Assembly (NCBI GenBank): GCA_013215175.1
Contig: JABSRH010000003.1
Coordinates: forward strand, 1 to 45,457
Length of the DNA stretch: 45,457 nt
Source: Parvularculaceae bacterium
Lineage (GTDB): Bacteria; Pseudomonadota; Alphaproteobacteria; Caulobacterales; Parvularculaceae
Reading direction: 5' to 3'
The position numbers were made by a program, and so were the translations under genes. Under the pieces are notes generated by a model that was given only the letters and a program-made list of their open reading frames with translations, searched no databases and was not told where the DNA came from. Positions 9,292 through 18,361 of this stretch are shown here, in pieces; position 1 is the stretch's first letter; each line of letters starts with the position of its first letter.

Positions 9292-9681
9292 ATGAAGATG
9301 TACATCAAGAGCGTGAGTGTCGATGATCAGACCAAGGCACTGGATTTCTACACGAATAAGCTTGGCTTCACGGTCAAACACGACATCCCCTTGGGCGAAT
9401 TCCGCTGGCTGACGGTGGTGTCGCCGGAGGAGCCTGATGGTGTTGAACTGGGCCTCGAGCCCAACGCGCACCCGGCGACCAAGGCTTATCAAGCGGCGCT
9501 AAAGGCCGATGGCATTCCGTTCACGGCGTTCAGCGTGGACGATATCGAGGCCGAGGTCACCAAGCTCGAAGGCCTCGGCGTGCAGTTCACCGTGCCGCCG
9601 ACGAAAGCCGGCGGCGCCACGTTGGCGATCTTCGATGATACTTGTGGGAACCTCATCCAGCTGCTGCAGCTCGACGGCTAA
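9292..9681 (+). CDS. VOC family (glyoxalase/bleomycin-resistance-like) protein
   Basis: 129 aa; SVDDQTKALDFYTNKLGFTVKHDIPLGEFRWLTVVSPE ... FDDTCGNLIQLLQL. Confidence 0.88.
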   Translation: MKMYIKSVSVDDQTKALDFYTNKLGFTVKHDIPLGEFRWLTVVSPEEPDGVELGLEPNAHPATKAYQAALKADGIPFTAFSVDDIEAEVTKLEGLGVQFTVPPTKAGGATLAIFDDTCGNLIQLLQLDG

Positions 9682-9696
9682 CAGCAGCAGCCCTCC

Positions 9697-11049
9697 TTAA
9701 ACGGCAGGCACAGCTCGCGGCTCAAGCGTCTCGTTGAATTGGACAGGGATGCCGCCGCCACGCTGGGTGATCTCACCGTCGCGCATGACGAACCGTCCAC
9801 GGACAATGGTGGCCAAAGGCCAACCTGTGGCCTCGAACCCATCATAGGGCGTCCAGCCGCATTTCGACTTGGACCACTCCGCCGTGATGGTCTCTTTGCG
9901 CTTGAGGTCCACCACCGTGAAATCAGCGTCGTAACCTTCGGCGATGCGCCCCTTCGTGGCCATGCCGAAGACGCGCTGCGGCCCGGCGCTGGTGAGATCC
10001 ACAAAGCGCTCCAGCGTTAGTCTGCCGTTCGCCACGTGCGTGAGCATGACCGGCACCATGGTCTGCACACCCGGCGTGCCCGAAGGCGATTTGGGATAGG
10101 GTTGGTCCTTTTCCTCCGCGGTGTGAGGCGCATGGTCCGAGGCCAGAACATCAACCAAACCAGCGTTCAGTGCACGCCAGATCCCGTCTTGGTGGCGTTG
10201 CTCGCGGATCGGTGGATTTTGCTGGGCATAGGCGCCGAGCCGATCATAGGCATCATGTGCAGCCAGGGTCAGATGGTTCGGCAGCACCTCAACCGAAGCG
10301 ACATCCTTCGCATGCAGAAGAATATCCATCTCCTCCGCGGTTGAAATGTGAAGGACGTGAATGCGCTTGCCGACCTTGCGAGCGATGTTGATGAGCCGCT
10401 TGGTTGACGAGACGGCGGTCTCCACATCGCGGACGACGGCGTGGGAGTGCCAGTTGCCCTCCTCCGCCAGATGCGCACGCTCCTTCAGACGGAACTCATC
10501 TTCAGAATGGAACGCGGCACGCCGCTTGATGGCGCGCAGAACCGCTTCGACGCCTTCGTCGTCGTGAACCAAGAGCGAGCCGGTTGAGGCGCCCATGAAG
10601 ACCTTGACGCCGCAGCAGCCCGGCATCTGTTCCATCTCCGCCAAGAGCGGGGGGTTCTCGTGGGTGGCTCCAGCAAAGAACGCGTGGTCGACATCCATGC
10701 GGTCCTTAGCCCGCGCGAGCTTATCCAACAGCAAGTCCGGCGTGGTGGTCGATGGCTGTGTGTTCGGCATCTCGAAGACGGTGCACACGCCGCCCATGGC
10801 TGCTGATCGCGCGCCGGTCTCAAGATCCTCTTTGTGCACTGGGCCCGGTTCACGGAAGTGCACCTGGCTATCAATCACGCCAGGCAGCACATGGAGCCCC
10901 GTGGCATCATAAACCTCGCCGGCGTCGGCGGTGGACAGATCGCCAATCACAGCGATTTTGCCGTCCCTGATGCCCACATCGCTGAGCCCCTGTCCACCCG
11001 GGGTCACCAGGGTGCCACCTCGCAAAATGAGATCAAACACAGCTGTCAT
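9697..11049 (-). CDS. pyrC: Dihydroorotase (class I)
   Basis: PGVIDSQVHFREPG, GGVCTVFEMPNTQP, VLASDHAPHT. Confidence 0.88.
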   Translation of the reverse strand: MTAVFDLILRGGTLVTPGGQGLSDVGIRDGKIAVIGDLSTADAGEVYDATGLHVLPGVIDSQVHFREPGPVHKEDLETGARSAAMGGVCTVFEMPNTQPSTTTPDLLLDKLARAKDRMDVDHAFFAGATHENPPLLAEMEQMPGCCGVKVFMGASTGSLLVHDDEGVEAVLRAIKRRAAFHSEDEFRLKERAHLAEEGNWHSHAVVRDVETAVSSTKRLINIARKVGKRIHVLHISTAEEMDILLHAKDVASVEVLPNHLTLAAHDAYDRLGAYAQQNPPIREQRHQDGIWRALNAGLVDVLASDHAPHTAEEKDQPYPKSPSGTPGVQTMVPVMLTHVANGRLTLERFVDLTSAGPQRVFGMATKGRIAEGYDADFTVVDLKRKETITAEWSKSKCGWTPYDGFEATGWPLATIVRGRFVMRDGEITQRGGGIPVQFNETLEPRAVPAV

Positions 11050-11266
11050 CGTACAATCCTCGCCACACCCAAAGGGAACTAGTCGGGACCCTCATCGAAA
11101 CAATCGCGATCGGCTGCAAGGGGTTTTCCCTTCAAGCCGCTTGTCGGCGTACGGTCGCTGCGAAGGTAGAAGCGCGACCACGCCCCTCACCCCGCTAGAG
11201 CTAGCCAGCGCAGTTTGCGGGGCCTATGTGCTGGGCAAATTTGTGCGACTGTTAAAGGACGGCCCC

Positions 11267-11476
11267 ATGCTCACGGCGCTTCAGTACTTCCTCATCCCGA
11301 TCGCTATCCTCGCCACCACGGTATTCTTGGGCCTGGGGATCTACTCCCTCGCGCGAGGTGGTGAGTTCGCAGCGAAAAACTCCAACAAGCTCATGCGGTA
11401 CCGCGTGGCGGCGCAAGCCGTGGCCGTGGCTCTTTTGGTGATCTTCAGCCTTCTGCTGTCGCGCGGCGGAAACTGA
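11267..11476 (+). CDS. HIG1-domain-like twin-transmembrane protein
   Basis: 69 aa MLTALQYFLIPIAILATTVFLGLGIYSLARGGEFAAKNSNKLMRYRVAAQAVAVALLVIFSLLLSRGGN; ATG 11267 preceded by AAAGGACGG. Shorter than the track ORF (10931). Confidence 0.8.
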   Translation: MLTALQYFLIPIAILATTVFLGLGIYSLARGGEFAAKNSNKLMRYRVAAQAVAVALLVIFSLLLSRGGN

Positions 11477-11479
11477 TCC

Positions 11480-12052
11480 ATGGTTGTTCTGAACAAGATC
11501 TACACCCGCACCGGCGATGCGGGCACGACTGGCGTCGTCACCGGTCAACGCTTGGCCAAGACGCATGCTCGGATTGTCGCCATTGGTGACGTGGATGAGC
11601 TGAACGCAGCGATAGGCGTGGCCATGGACCATGGCCTCAGTGACGACCTGCGCGGCATGTTGCTCGCCATCCAGAACGATCTGTTCGATCTTGGTGCTGA
11701 CTTGGCAACGCCGGAGACCCTCAAGGGCGAGCTTCGCTTGGGCGAGAACCGGCCGGGGCGCCTGGAAGAGATGATCGACACGATCAATGAGGCCCTGCCA
11801 CCACTGGAGAGTTTTGTGCTGCCGTCGGGCCCTGGCGGCGCGGGTGCGCTGCATTTGGCTCGCGCGGTGGCTCGGCGGGCTGAGCGTTCGGTCTGGGCCC
11901 TTGCTGAGCTGCCTAAGCCCGAAGGCCGGGTCTCGGCGCCGGTCACGCAGTTCCTGAACCGCCTCTCCGATTTCCTCTTCGTGGCGGCCCGCAAGGCCAG
12001 CCGCGACGGCGGCGGCGAAGTCCTCTGGGTCCCTGGCGGCGCGTCGGAATAA
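11480..12052 (+). CDS. Cob(I)yrinic acid a,c-diamide adenosyltransferase, PduO type
   Basis: KIYTRTGDAGTTG N-term; GPGGAGALHLARAVARRAER; LNRLSDFLFVAAR. Confidence 0.93.
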   Translation: MVVLNKIYTRTGDAGTTGVVTGQRLAKTHARIVAIGDVDELNAAIGVAMDHGLSDDLRGMLLAIQNDLFDLGADLATPETLKGELRLGENRPGRLEEMIDTINEALPPLESFVLPSGPGGAGALHLARAVARRAERSVWALAELPKPEGRVSAPVTQFLNRLSDFLFVAARKASRDGGGEVLWVPGGASE

Positions 12053-12062
12053 ACCCAAACGG

Positions 12063-12084
12063 CCACGGATCGCCTGATCCGTGG
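12063..12084. terminator. Hairpin downstream of cobalamin adenosyltransferase gene
   Basis: CCACGGATC-GCCT-GATCCGTGG, 9-bp perfect stem; no strong T-tract. Confidence 0.4.
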
Positions 12085-12148
12085 TCGTTATAGGAGCGCC
12101 GCCGATCAACGGGTCTGGCAGGCGACGCTTGGGGGAACTGGTGTTTTT

Positions 12149-12805
12149 TTAGGAAGCCATCTTCTTGAAGAACCGGCGCAGCCCGCCGCCTGCGATAGCT
12201 GCGCCGAAGAGGGGCGCTGCTGCGGGTACGGGCACGGGGGACAGGTCTTCATCGACGCTGAACTCGTCGAAGGCGATGCCGAGATTGCCGCGTGAGCGCT
12301 CGCCGCTCATTTCGACTTTCGCGATATCAGCGCCTAGGTCAGAAAAGCCCACGTGAGTGACTTTGCGATTGCCGGTTCCAGGATCACCCGCTTTGATCGT
12401 CTTGTGCGCCAAGAGCTCGCCCATGACGTCGTAGACCGAGACGTCGAAGACCTCGTCGCCATCGATATCCGCCATTTTGAAGCTTAAGCCGCTAACAGGT
12501 GTAGCATAAGTGATGATGAGATCGGTGATACCGTCATCGAATGACGTTCCCATAAAGTAATCACCGAAAGCATCAGCTGGGTCGGGCAAATCGTTGGGCC
12601 AAAAACCAGCAGCGGGTGGACCCACGAGAACAAGTTTCAGCTGATCCGAGGAAGCGAATTGGACGCCATATTCATCGAGAAACTCATCACCTTCGATGAT
12701 CATTTCACCATCAGCAGCACCGGCCTCTTCGAAGTTTAAGACTTTACCTTGCGCAATGCCAAAAAACATCAGACTAGCGGCGGTAGTCAGCAGAACTTTC
12801 TTCAT
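12149..12805 (-). CDS. Secreted protein with VPxPA C-terminal sorting signal
   Basis: Signal peptide MKKVLLTTAASLMFFGIAQG; C-term VPVPAAAPLFGAAIAGGGLRRFFKKMAS. Confidence 0.85.
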   Translation of the reverse strand: MKKVLLTTAASLMFFGIAQGKVLNFEEAGAADGEMIIEGDEFLDEYGVQFASSDQLKLVLVGPPAAGFWPNDLPDPADAFGDYFMGTSFDDGITDLIITYATPVSGLSFKMADIDGDEVFDVSVYDVMGELLAHKTIKAGDPGTGNRKVTHVGFSDLGADIAKVEMSGERSRGNLGIAFDEFSVDEDLSPVPVPAAAPLFGAAIAGGGLRRFFKKMAS

Positions 12806-12988
12806 GATCATTTCCCCGTAATCGTGAGTTGGTCTTCATCCGTTGATGTCACCAACCTACTAGAATGGAGCGGTCCGCCCCATTCTCCGGATGGCTCGCC
12901 AACACTGACCTTTCGGGTAGGTCAGGCCCCGAAACAGTGTTGTCAGTTGGTCAGCGTCCAGTGCGCTACCAACCGAGGGGAATTTTCT

Positions 12989-13615
12989 TTGTTCAAACAT
13001 TTAATTGCGGCTGCAGCCGTTGCTCTACTACCGATCACCGCCTCTGCCGAAACGATTGTCATCGATGGCGGCCAGGGCCAAAGTATCTTTGGTGGCGAGG
13101 GTCGGGGCCGTGGGATCAGCTTTATCGCCAACCAGGATTTCTCAATCGATTCCGCTGGCATCTTCTTCGACCTGCTCAACGAGTCCTTCGATGTCCTCAT
13201 TTATTCGAGCACGAATGGTAGCGATACAGTCGCCCTTCTTGAAAGCGAGAGCGCGGTCGTCGGCGGCAGCGGCTCCGCGTGGTACGATATTTCGGTCGAT
13301 TTTGATTTCCTGGCGGGTAACTACTACTTCGTCGGTTTTCAGCCGTCCGACCTCGGCACCAGCGATTGGTCCGGTGGTAATGGATTTTACGAAAGCGACT
13401 CCGCTGTTCTTCCTCTTGACCTTGGTGTGCTGACAGCCATCGACGGTGCCGAAGGAAATCAGGCCGACGGTTGGGGCTTCGCCAATACGCTTCACCCTGT
13501 CATACGCTTCAACGGCGTCGACAGTGCTGCTGTCCCCTTGCCAGCTGCGCCTCTACTGATGCTCACGGGCCTGGCGGGCCTGGCAGCGGCGCAACGCAAA
13601 AAGAAAGCCGCATAA
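12989..13615 (+). CDS. Secreted protein with VPxPA C-terminal sorting signal
   Basis: Likely TTG start 12989 after GAGGGG; signal peptide LFKHLIAAAAVALLPITASAE; C-term VPLPAAPLLMLTGLAGLAAAQRKKKAA. The N-terminal 80 aa of the track ORF are probably untranslated. Confidence 0.8.
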   Translation: MFKHLIAAAAVALLPITASAETIVIDGGQGQSIFGGEGRGRGISFIANQDFSIDSAGIFFDLLNESFDVLIYSSTNGSDTVALLESESAVVGGSGSAWYDISVDFDFLAGNYYFVGFQPSDLGTSDWSGGNGFYESDSAVLPLDLGVLTAIDGAEGNQADGWGFANTLHPVIRFNGVDSAAVPLPAAPLLMLTGLAGLAAAQRKKKAA

Positions 13616-13639
13616 GCCACAGCTCAACGTCTTTGATGG

Positions 13640-13665
13640 GGTCGCTCTCTGGAGCGGCCTTTTTG
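13640..13665 (+). terminator. Rho-independent terminator after VPxPA gene
   Basis: GGTCGCTC-TCTG-GAGCGGCC stem (one G-U) followed by TTTTT. Confidence 0.75.
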
Positions 13666-13786
13666 TTATGGGAGCCAGGCGCTTCAGCCAGCTGAAATCA
13701 ACTGAAACCAGTCGCCTCGTTGCAATGCCCTCGCAGCGAGGTGTAGGGGCACCTCAAAAGTCATCAACTAGCGTAAGGAGTGACGC

Positions 13787-14536
13787 ATGAAGGTGCTCGT
13801 CCCCGTCAAACGGGTGGTGGACTACAACGTCAAAGTCCGTGTGAAATCAGACAATACCGACGTAGATCTCGCCAACGTCAAAATGTCCATGAACCCCTTC
13901 GACGAAATCGCCGTCGAAGAAGCCGTTCGTATGAAAGAGGCTGGTCTGGCCGAAGAGATCATCGTGGTCTCCATTGGCCCTGAAAAAGCCCAGGACCAAA
14001 TCCGCCAGGCTCTCGCCATGGGCGCAGACCGCGGCCTGCTGCTGACCACCGATGAGGACGTCGAAAGCCTCGCCGTGGCCAAGCTGCTGCAAAAGGTCTG
14101 TGAGGAAGAAAGCCCGCAGATCGTGATCATGGGCAAGCAAGCCATCGACGACGACCGCAACCAGACTGGTCAGATGCTGGGCGCCCTTCTCGGCTGGCCA
14201 CAAGGCACCTTCGCTTCGGAAGTGAAGAAGGAAGGCGACAAGCTGCACGTCACCCGTGAGATCGACGGCGGTCTGCAGACCGTGGCGCTGAACCTGCCAG
14301 CCATCGTCACCACCGACCTGCGCCTGAACGAGCCTCGCTACGCTTCGCTGCCGAACATCATGAAGGCGAAGAAAAAGCCGCTGGAGAAAAAAGCTGCCGC
14401 TGACCTGGGTGTGGACCTGGCGCCGCGCCTAACTAAGCTCAAAGTCACCGAGCCGCCCAAGCGCGAAGCCGGTATCAAGGTCGAGAGCATCGAACAGCTC
14501 GTCGACAAACTGAAAAACGAAGCGGGAGTTCTGTAA
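13787..14536 (+). CDS. etfB: Electron transfer flavoprotein subunit beta
   Basis: [80 protein letters not shown]. Confidence 0.97.
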   Translation: MKVLVPVKRVVDYNVKVRVKSDNTDVDLANVKMSMNPFDEIAVEEAVRMKEAGLAEEIIVVSIGPEKAQDQIRQALAMGADRGLLLTTDEDVESLAVAKLLQKVCEEESPQIVIMGKQAIDDDRNQTGQMLGALLGWPQGTFASEVKKEGDKLHVTREIDGGLQTVALNLPAIVTTDLRLNEPRYASLPNIMKAKKKPLEKKAAADLGVDLAPRLTKLKVTEPPKREAGIKVESIEQLVDKLKNEAGVL

Positions 14537-15465
14537 TGGCCGTCCTCGTTATTGCTGATCACAACAATGCTGAACTCAACGACGCCACGCTGAAGGTTGT
14601 TGGCGCAGCCCAGAAAATGGGTGGCGACATCCACGTGCTCGTCGCTGGCGAAGGCGCTGGTGCCGTCGCTGAGGCAGCTTCGAAAATCAACGGCGTGAGC
14701 AAAGTGCTGCACGCTGACGATGTCAACTATGCCAAGCGTCTGGCCGAGCCTATGGCCGAGCTGGTGATCGGCCTGGCTGGCTCCTACGATCACATCGTCG
14801 CTTCGTCGGGTACGGACGGTAAGAACTTCATGCCGCGCGTCGCTGCCATGCTCGACGTGATGCAGATCTCCGTGATCACCGGTGTTGAGAGCGCTGACAC
14901 GTTCGTGCGACCGATCTACGCTGGCAACGCCATGGCAACGGTGCAGTCTTCGGATGCCAAGAAAGTCATCACTGTTCAGCCTACGGCGTTTGACGCTGTG
15001 GCCCTTGACGGCTCCGCCGCTGTGGAAGCCATCGGCAACGGTGCATTCCCGTCGATTTCTGAGTTCGTCGCTGAAGAGCTGACCAAGTCGGACCGTCCTG
15101 AACTGGCCGGTGCGAAGATCGTCATCTCCGGTGGCCGTGCTCTGGGTTCGAACGAAGCGTTCGAGCAGTACATCTATCCGACTGCGGACAAACTGGGTGC
15201 CGCTATCGGCGCCTCGCGTGCTGCGGTGGACGCGGGCTACATGCCGAACGACTACCAAGTCGGCCAAACCGGCAAGGTTGTTGCTCCTGAGCTCTACATC
15301 GCCGTGGGCATCTCGGGCGCCATCCAGCACCTCGCTGGTATGAAGGACTCGAAGATCATCGTGGCCATCAACAAGGACGAAGAAGCCCCGATCTTCTCCG
15401 TTGCCGACTATGGCCTCGTGGGCGACCTCTTCGAGCTGATGCCGAAGCTGGAAGCCGCGCTGTAA
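14536..15465 (+). CDS. etfA: Electron transfer flavoprotein subunit alpha
   Basis: [78 protein letters not shown]. Confidence 0.97.
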   Translation: MAVLVIADHNNAELNDATLKVVGAAQKMGGDIHVLVAGEGAGAVAEAASKINGVSKVLHADDVNYAKRLAEPMAELVIGLAGSYDHIVASSGTDGKNFMPRVAAMLDVMQISVITGVESADTFVRPIYAGNAMATVQSSDAKKVITVQPTAFDAVALDGSAAVEAIGNGAFPSISEFVAEELTKSDRPELAGAKIVISGGRALGSNEAFEQYIYPTADKLGAAIGASRAAVDAGYMPNDYQVGQTGKVVAPELYIAVGISGAIQHLAGMKDSKIIVAINKDEEAPIFSVADYGLVGDLFELMPKLEAAL

Positions 15466-15492
15466 GCACAGCCGCACAGAACTAAGATCAAA

Positions 15493-15520
15493 GGGCCGAC
15501 CTTCGCGTCGGCCTTTTTTT
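15493..15520 (+). terminator. Rho-independent terminator of etfBA
   Basis: GGGCCGAC-CTTCGC-GTCGGCC then TTTTTTT. Confidence 0.9.
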
Positions 15521-16175
15521 ATTCCGTAGTGGGACGGTCGAGGTCTACCCAGACCTGAACATCGGGTGTGGCCTGGGCGATAAGGTCGAGCTCTTCTCGA
15601 GGCTGTGTCGATACGCTAGGCGCGACGTCAAACAGGCAAGTATCGCTTTGACGGCGGCAAACATTGAACGTGATGTCGAGCATGCCATCGCCGGCATCGC
15701 CCACGAGACCGACGACTTCGTACCGTCCACCCGAACCGTCTTCGAGCGAAAGCTTGGTGGAGGCGCCGGGCTCTGCAAGCAAAAAGAAGTCGCCACTGAT
15801 CCGGGTGCTCTCACGTCTAACTTGCGAGACGTTACGCCCTTCCTCCACTTTGACCGTGGACCGGTCGGTGATCATCACCCGGCCCGACCAGCCCTCCACG
15901 CGGTCGCGACCGAACGGCGCAAAGACCAGCGACAGCACCGCCAGCGTTGCCGTCACCAGGCCTAAGAAGAACCAAGCACCGCGGGACAGCCACGGATTGG
16001 CAGCATGAGTAGTTGCGCCGTCCAATTGCAGGCCATCCCCCGATTGCCCGAGGGTCTTTCGCACCACTTCACTGACAGGTAGGCCTTCAGCTTCCGCCCG
16101 TTTGGCGAGCTGATCTTTCTCCTCAGGCGACAAGCGGCTCTCGATTTTCTCGGACTTTTTCATGCGTGGCCCCAA
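15519..16175 (-). CDS. Hypothetical membrane protein with N-terminal ribbon-helix-helix-like segment
   Basis: MKKSEKIESRLSPEEKDQLAKRAEAEGLPVSEVVRKTLG (RHH-like), one TM (AWFFLGLVTATLAVLSLVFA), extracytoplasmic C-domain. Internal start MKKSEK at 16163 is likely. Confidence 0.7.
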   Translation of the reverse strand: MGPRMKKSEKIESRLSPEEKDQLAKRAEAEGLPVSEVVRKTLGQSGDGLQLDGATTHAANPWLSRGAWFFLGLVTATLAVLSLVFAPFGRDRVEGWSGRVMITDRSTVKVEEGRNVSQVRRESTRISGDFFLLAEPGASTKLSLEDGSGGRYEVVGLVGDAGDGMLDITFNVCRRQSDTCLFDVAPSVSTQPREELDLIAQATPDVQVWVDLDRPTTE

Positions 16176-16294
16176 TCACTGGCTTAGGCTTGATAAAGCA
16201 CCGGAAACCGAGCTGACCACCGGTTTCTTGTCACGTCAGGACAGCGTTCTGGTCATGTCATGACATTGCGCCAGCTCGGGTTGAACTTGGAACG

Positions 16295-16900
16295 ATGTTC
16301 ACCGACTGTCCTACGATGAGCCCAGAGATCATAACCCTCGAGATTGATGCCGAAGACGGCATCCTCGCGCTGTTAGCAACTTCCGCCTACCGATCGTTTG
16401 TCTCGAGCGATTGGACCTATGAGCAGATCTTGAGCCACATCGCTGCCGAGACGGCCGCGCGGAACATTCTCGCCTGGGAATGCGGCGACGGCGGCAATGT
16501 CTACCGCTTGGAAGTGGTTTACGGTACATCGGAGGTTCAGGGCCATCGCACGATTAGCGGCACCATCTTGCCCAGCAGCGGCCAGCTGCACCTTTGTTCG
16601 TATACCGCGCTGACCATGGCGGCACAGTTCGAGGACGAGGTGCTTCCTGCCAAGGATGAGGAGCACTTGGTGATCAACGTGGAAGCCGTGCCCACTCGGG
16701 TGCGCTTGATCCAACTCTATGATCCAGCGTCCGACCTCAGGGCTTTCATCGGTCCACACTTCCGGATCGAGCTGGCTCCAGGCGAAGCCGAAGGCTGGTT
16801 AGGCGTGGCGTGGGAGACGGTCAGCACCTCGGCTAGCACCACGGCCGAAAGGCCAAGAAGTGGCCTGGGCGGGCTGCTGTCGCGGCTGTGGCGCCGTTGA
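16295..16900 (+). CDS. Hypothetical protein
   Basis: 201-aa ORF (or from ATG 16316, MSPEIITLEIDAEDG); codon use consistent with coding; no family recognised. Confidence 0.6.
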   Translation: MFTDCPTMSPEIITLEIDAEDGILALLATSAYRSFVSSDWTYEQILSHIAAETAARNILAWECGDGGNVYRLEVVYGTSEVQGHRTISGTILPSSGQLHLCSYTALTMAAQFEDEVLPAKDEEHLVINVEAVPTRVRLIQLYDPASDLRAFIGPHFRIELAPGEAEGWLGVAWETVSTSASTTAERPRSGLGGLLSRLWRR

Positions 16901-16913
16901 AGGCGCCCTCGCC

Positions 16914-18080
16914 TTAGAGCCCGCGCTGCGTTGTCAGGTAGGTCGCGAAACTGCCGAGCCAGTGGCTTCCGGAATAGTGCTCATCCGACACCGCGGCGAT
17001 GCCCACCTCGCGATGCACATCAGCGGCAGCGAGGAGCGATGCGCGGCGCGCATCATCCGCTGGCAGCGCCCTCGCGATGCCCTCTAGAGCCCAAGCTCGC
17101 GAGAGGTTCACACCATCAAGGTGAACGAGCTTGCCGTCGGCAGCATCTTTCACGATCCCTGGAGCCAACCATTCCGCGCTACCGTCCGTCGGGATCGTTG
17201 GCAGGAAAGTACTCAGCCAGGCCAAGAATTCCGCTTGGTCCATCACCCGGCGCATGAGATCGGCCTCCATTAAGCAGGGCGACAGAAAATCCTCACCGGA
17301 TGGTTCGTACGCCAACGGACAATCCACATCGGCTAGGTGAAACGCCCTGGCCTTCCCGACCAGCAAGCCTTCCAAGTCTTGATCACCCACCTGGCGGGCA
17401 TAGTCGATTATCAGGCCAAAGGCGAAAGCCGTCTGATTGTGCGTACCAAGACGAACGGGATAGACGAGGTTAGGCAGCCAACCCGTGACCTGCTCCACAA
17501 TGGCTTGCTCCAACGGTGCTAGGTTCGACCGCCACGCTTGCAGCACTGGGTCATCGCTCTCGTCGAGCTCCGCCACCAACTGCAAATACCAGGCGATGCC
17601 ATAAGGCCGCTCGAACGAGCCTCGCCCCGGCTGCGTATAATAGTCCAGCTCGGCTTCCATGTTCTCAGGCGTCAGGCTCTTCGCGAGCGCCGCTCGAATG
17701 GCCGACCCCATGGGCGTGCTGGGATCGGTCTTGAGGATCCGGACGAGCAGCCAATGGCCGTGAACGGAGGAATGCCAATCGAAACACCCGTAAAAAGCCG
17801 GCGTCAGCTCACGCGGCGTTTGGGCGTCCTCGTCACTCTGCAGGACGTGCGAGATCTTGTTGGGATATTCCTGGTGGACGCAGGACAGCGCCAGTCGAGC
17901 GAAACGGTCCTCCACCACATCGGCTCGCGGCTCTGGCAAAGGCGCAGCCTCGCTAAACACTTCGTGAGGTGTCGCTGCGGCCGCACTCACCTCCGCCGTT
18001 TGATCACAACCCGCGAGCACGGCCATGAGAGCAGCGCCGCCGCCTAAAACAAGAGATGTTCTCAGCACGATGAGCCCCAC
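16914..18080 (-). CDS. DUF2891 family lipoprotein
   Basis: Lipobox VLAGC; HQEYPNKISHVL...ELTPAFYGCFDWHSSVHGHWLLVRIL typical of DUF2891. Confidence 0.85.
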   Translation of the reverse strand: MGLIVLRTSLVLGGGAALMAVLAGCDQTAEVSAAAATPHEVFSEAAPLPEPRADVVEDRFARLALSCVHQEYPNKISHVLQSDEDAQTPRELTPAFYGCFDWHSSVHGHWLLVRILKTDPSTPMGSAIRAALAKSLTPENMEAELDYYTQPGRGSFERPYGIAWYLQLVAELDESDDPVLQAWRSNLAPLEQAIVEQVTGWLPNLVYPVRLGTHNQTAFAFGLIIDYARQVGDQDLEGLLVGKARAFHLADVDCPLAYEPSGEDFLSPCLMEADLMRRVMDQAEFLAWLSTFLPTIPTDGSAEWLAPGIVKDAADGKLVHLDGVNLSRAWALEGIARALPADDARRASLLAAADVHREVGIAAVSDEHYSGSHWLGSFATYLTTQRGL

Positions 18081-18361
18081 TTTCCGCCTGTCGCTTTATT
18101 GATCGGGGGATCGGTGTAGGGCGGCCCCCGGCTCAGGCCAAGCGCGGTTCGCCATGGCAAGCCGCCTGCGCCAACCGCACGAACCGCGCCATACTGTCCC
18201 GCAGCACTTAACGCCCTTGCCCTGGGGCCGCGGCGAGCGATTTTATGGTCATAAGCTCGACGCGAGCAGGGCCGCGAACTACATCAACCGCATACGCCCG
18301 TGCCAGCGGTCCACCGGGCTTCCGAGGCGCCAATCCGGCGCGCGTAAAAGGATAATGAGGC

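Noticed and set aside
9662-9690. CTGCTG...CAGCAG inverted repeat at the VOC/dihydroorotase junction
   Set aside because: Mostly inside coding codons (LLQLDG), short arms and no T-tract; could be chance.
14338-15477. 379-aa minus-strand ORF
   Set aside because: Shadow of etfA/etfB, which are unambiguous.
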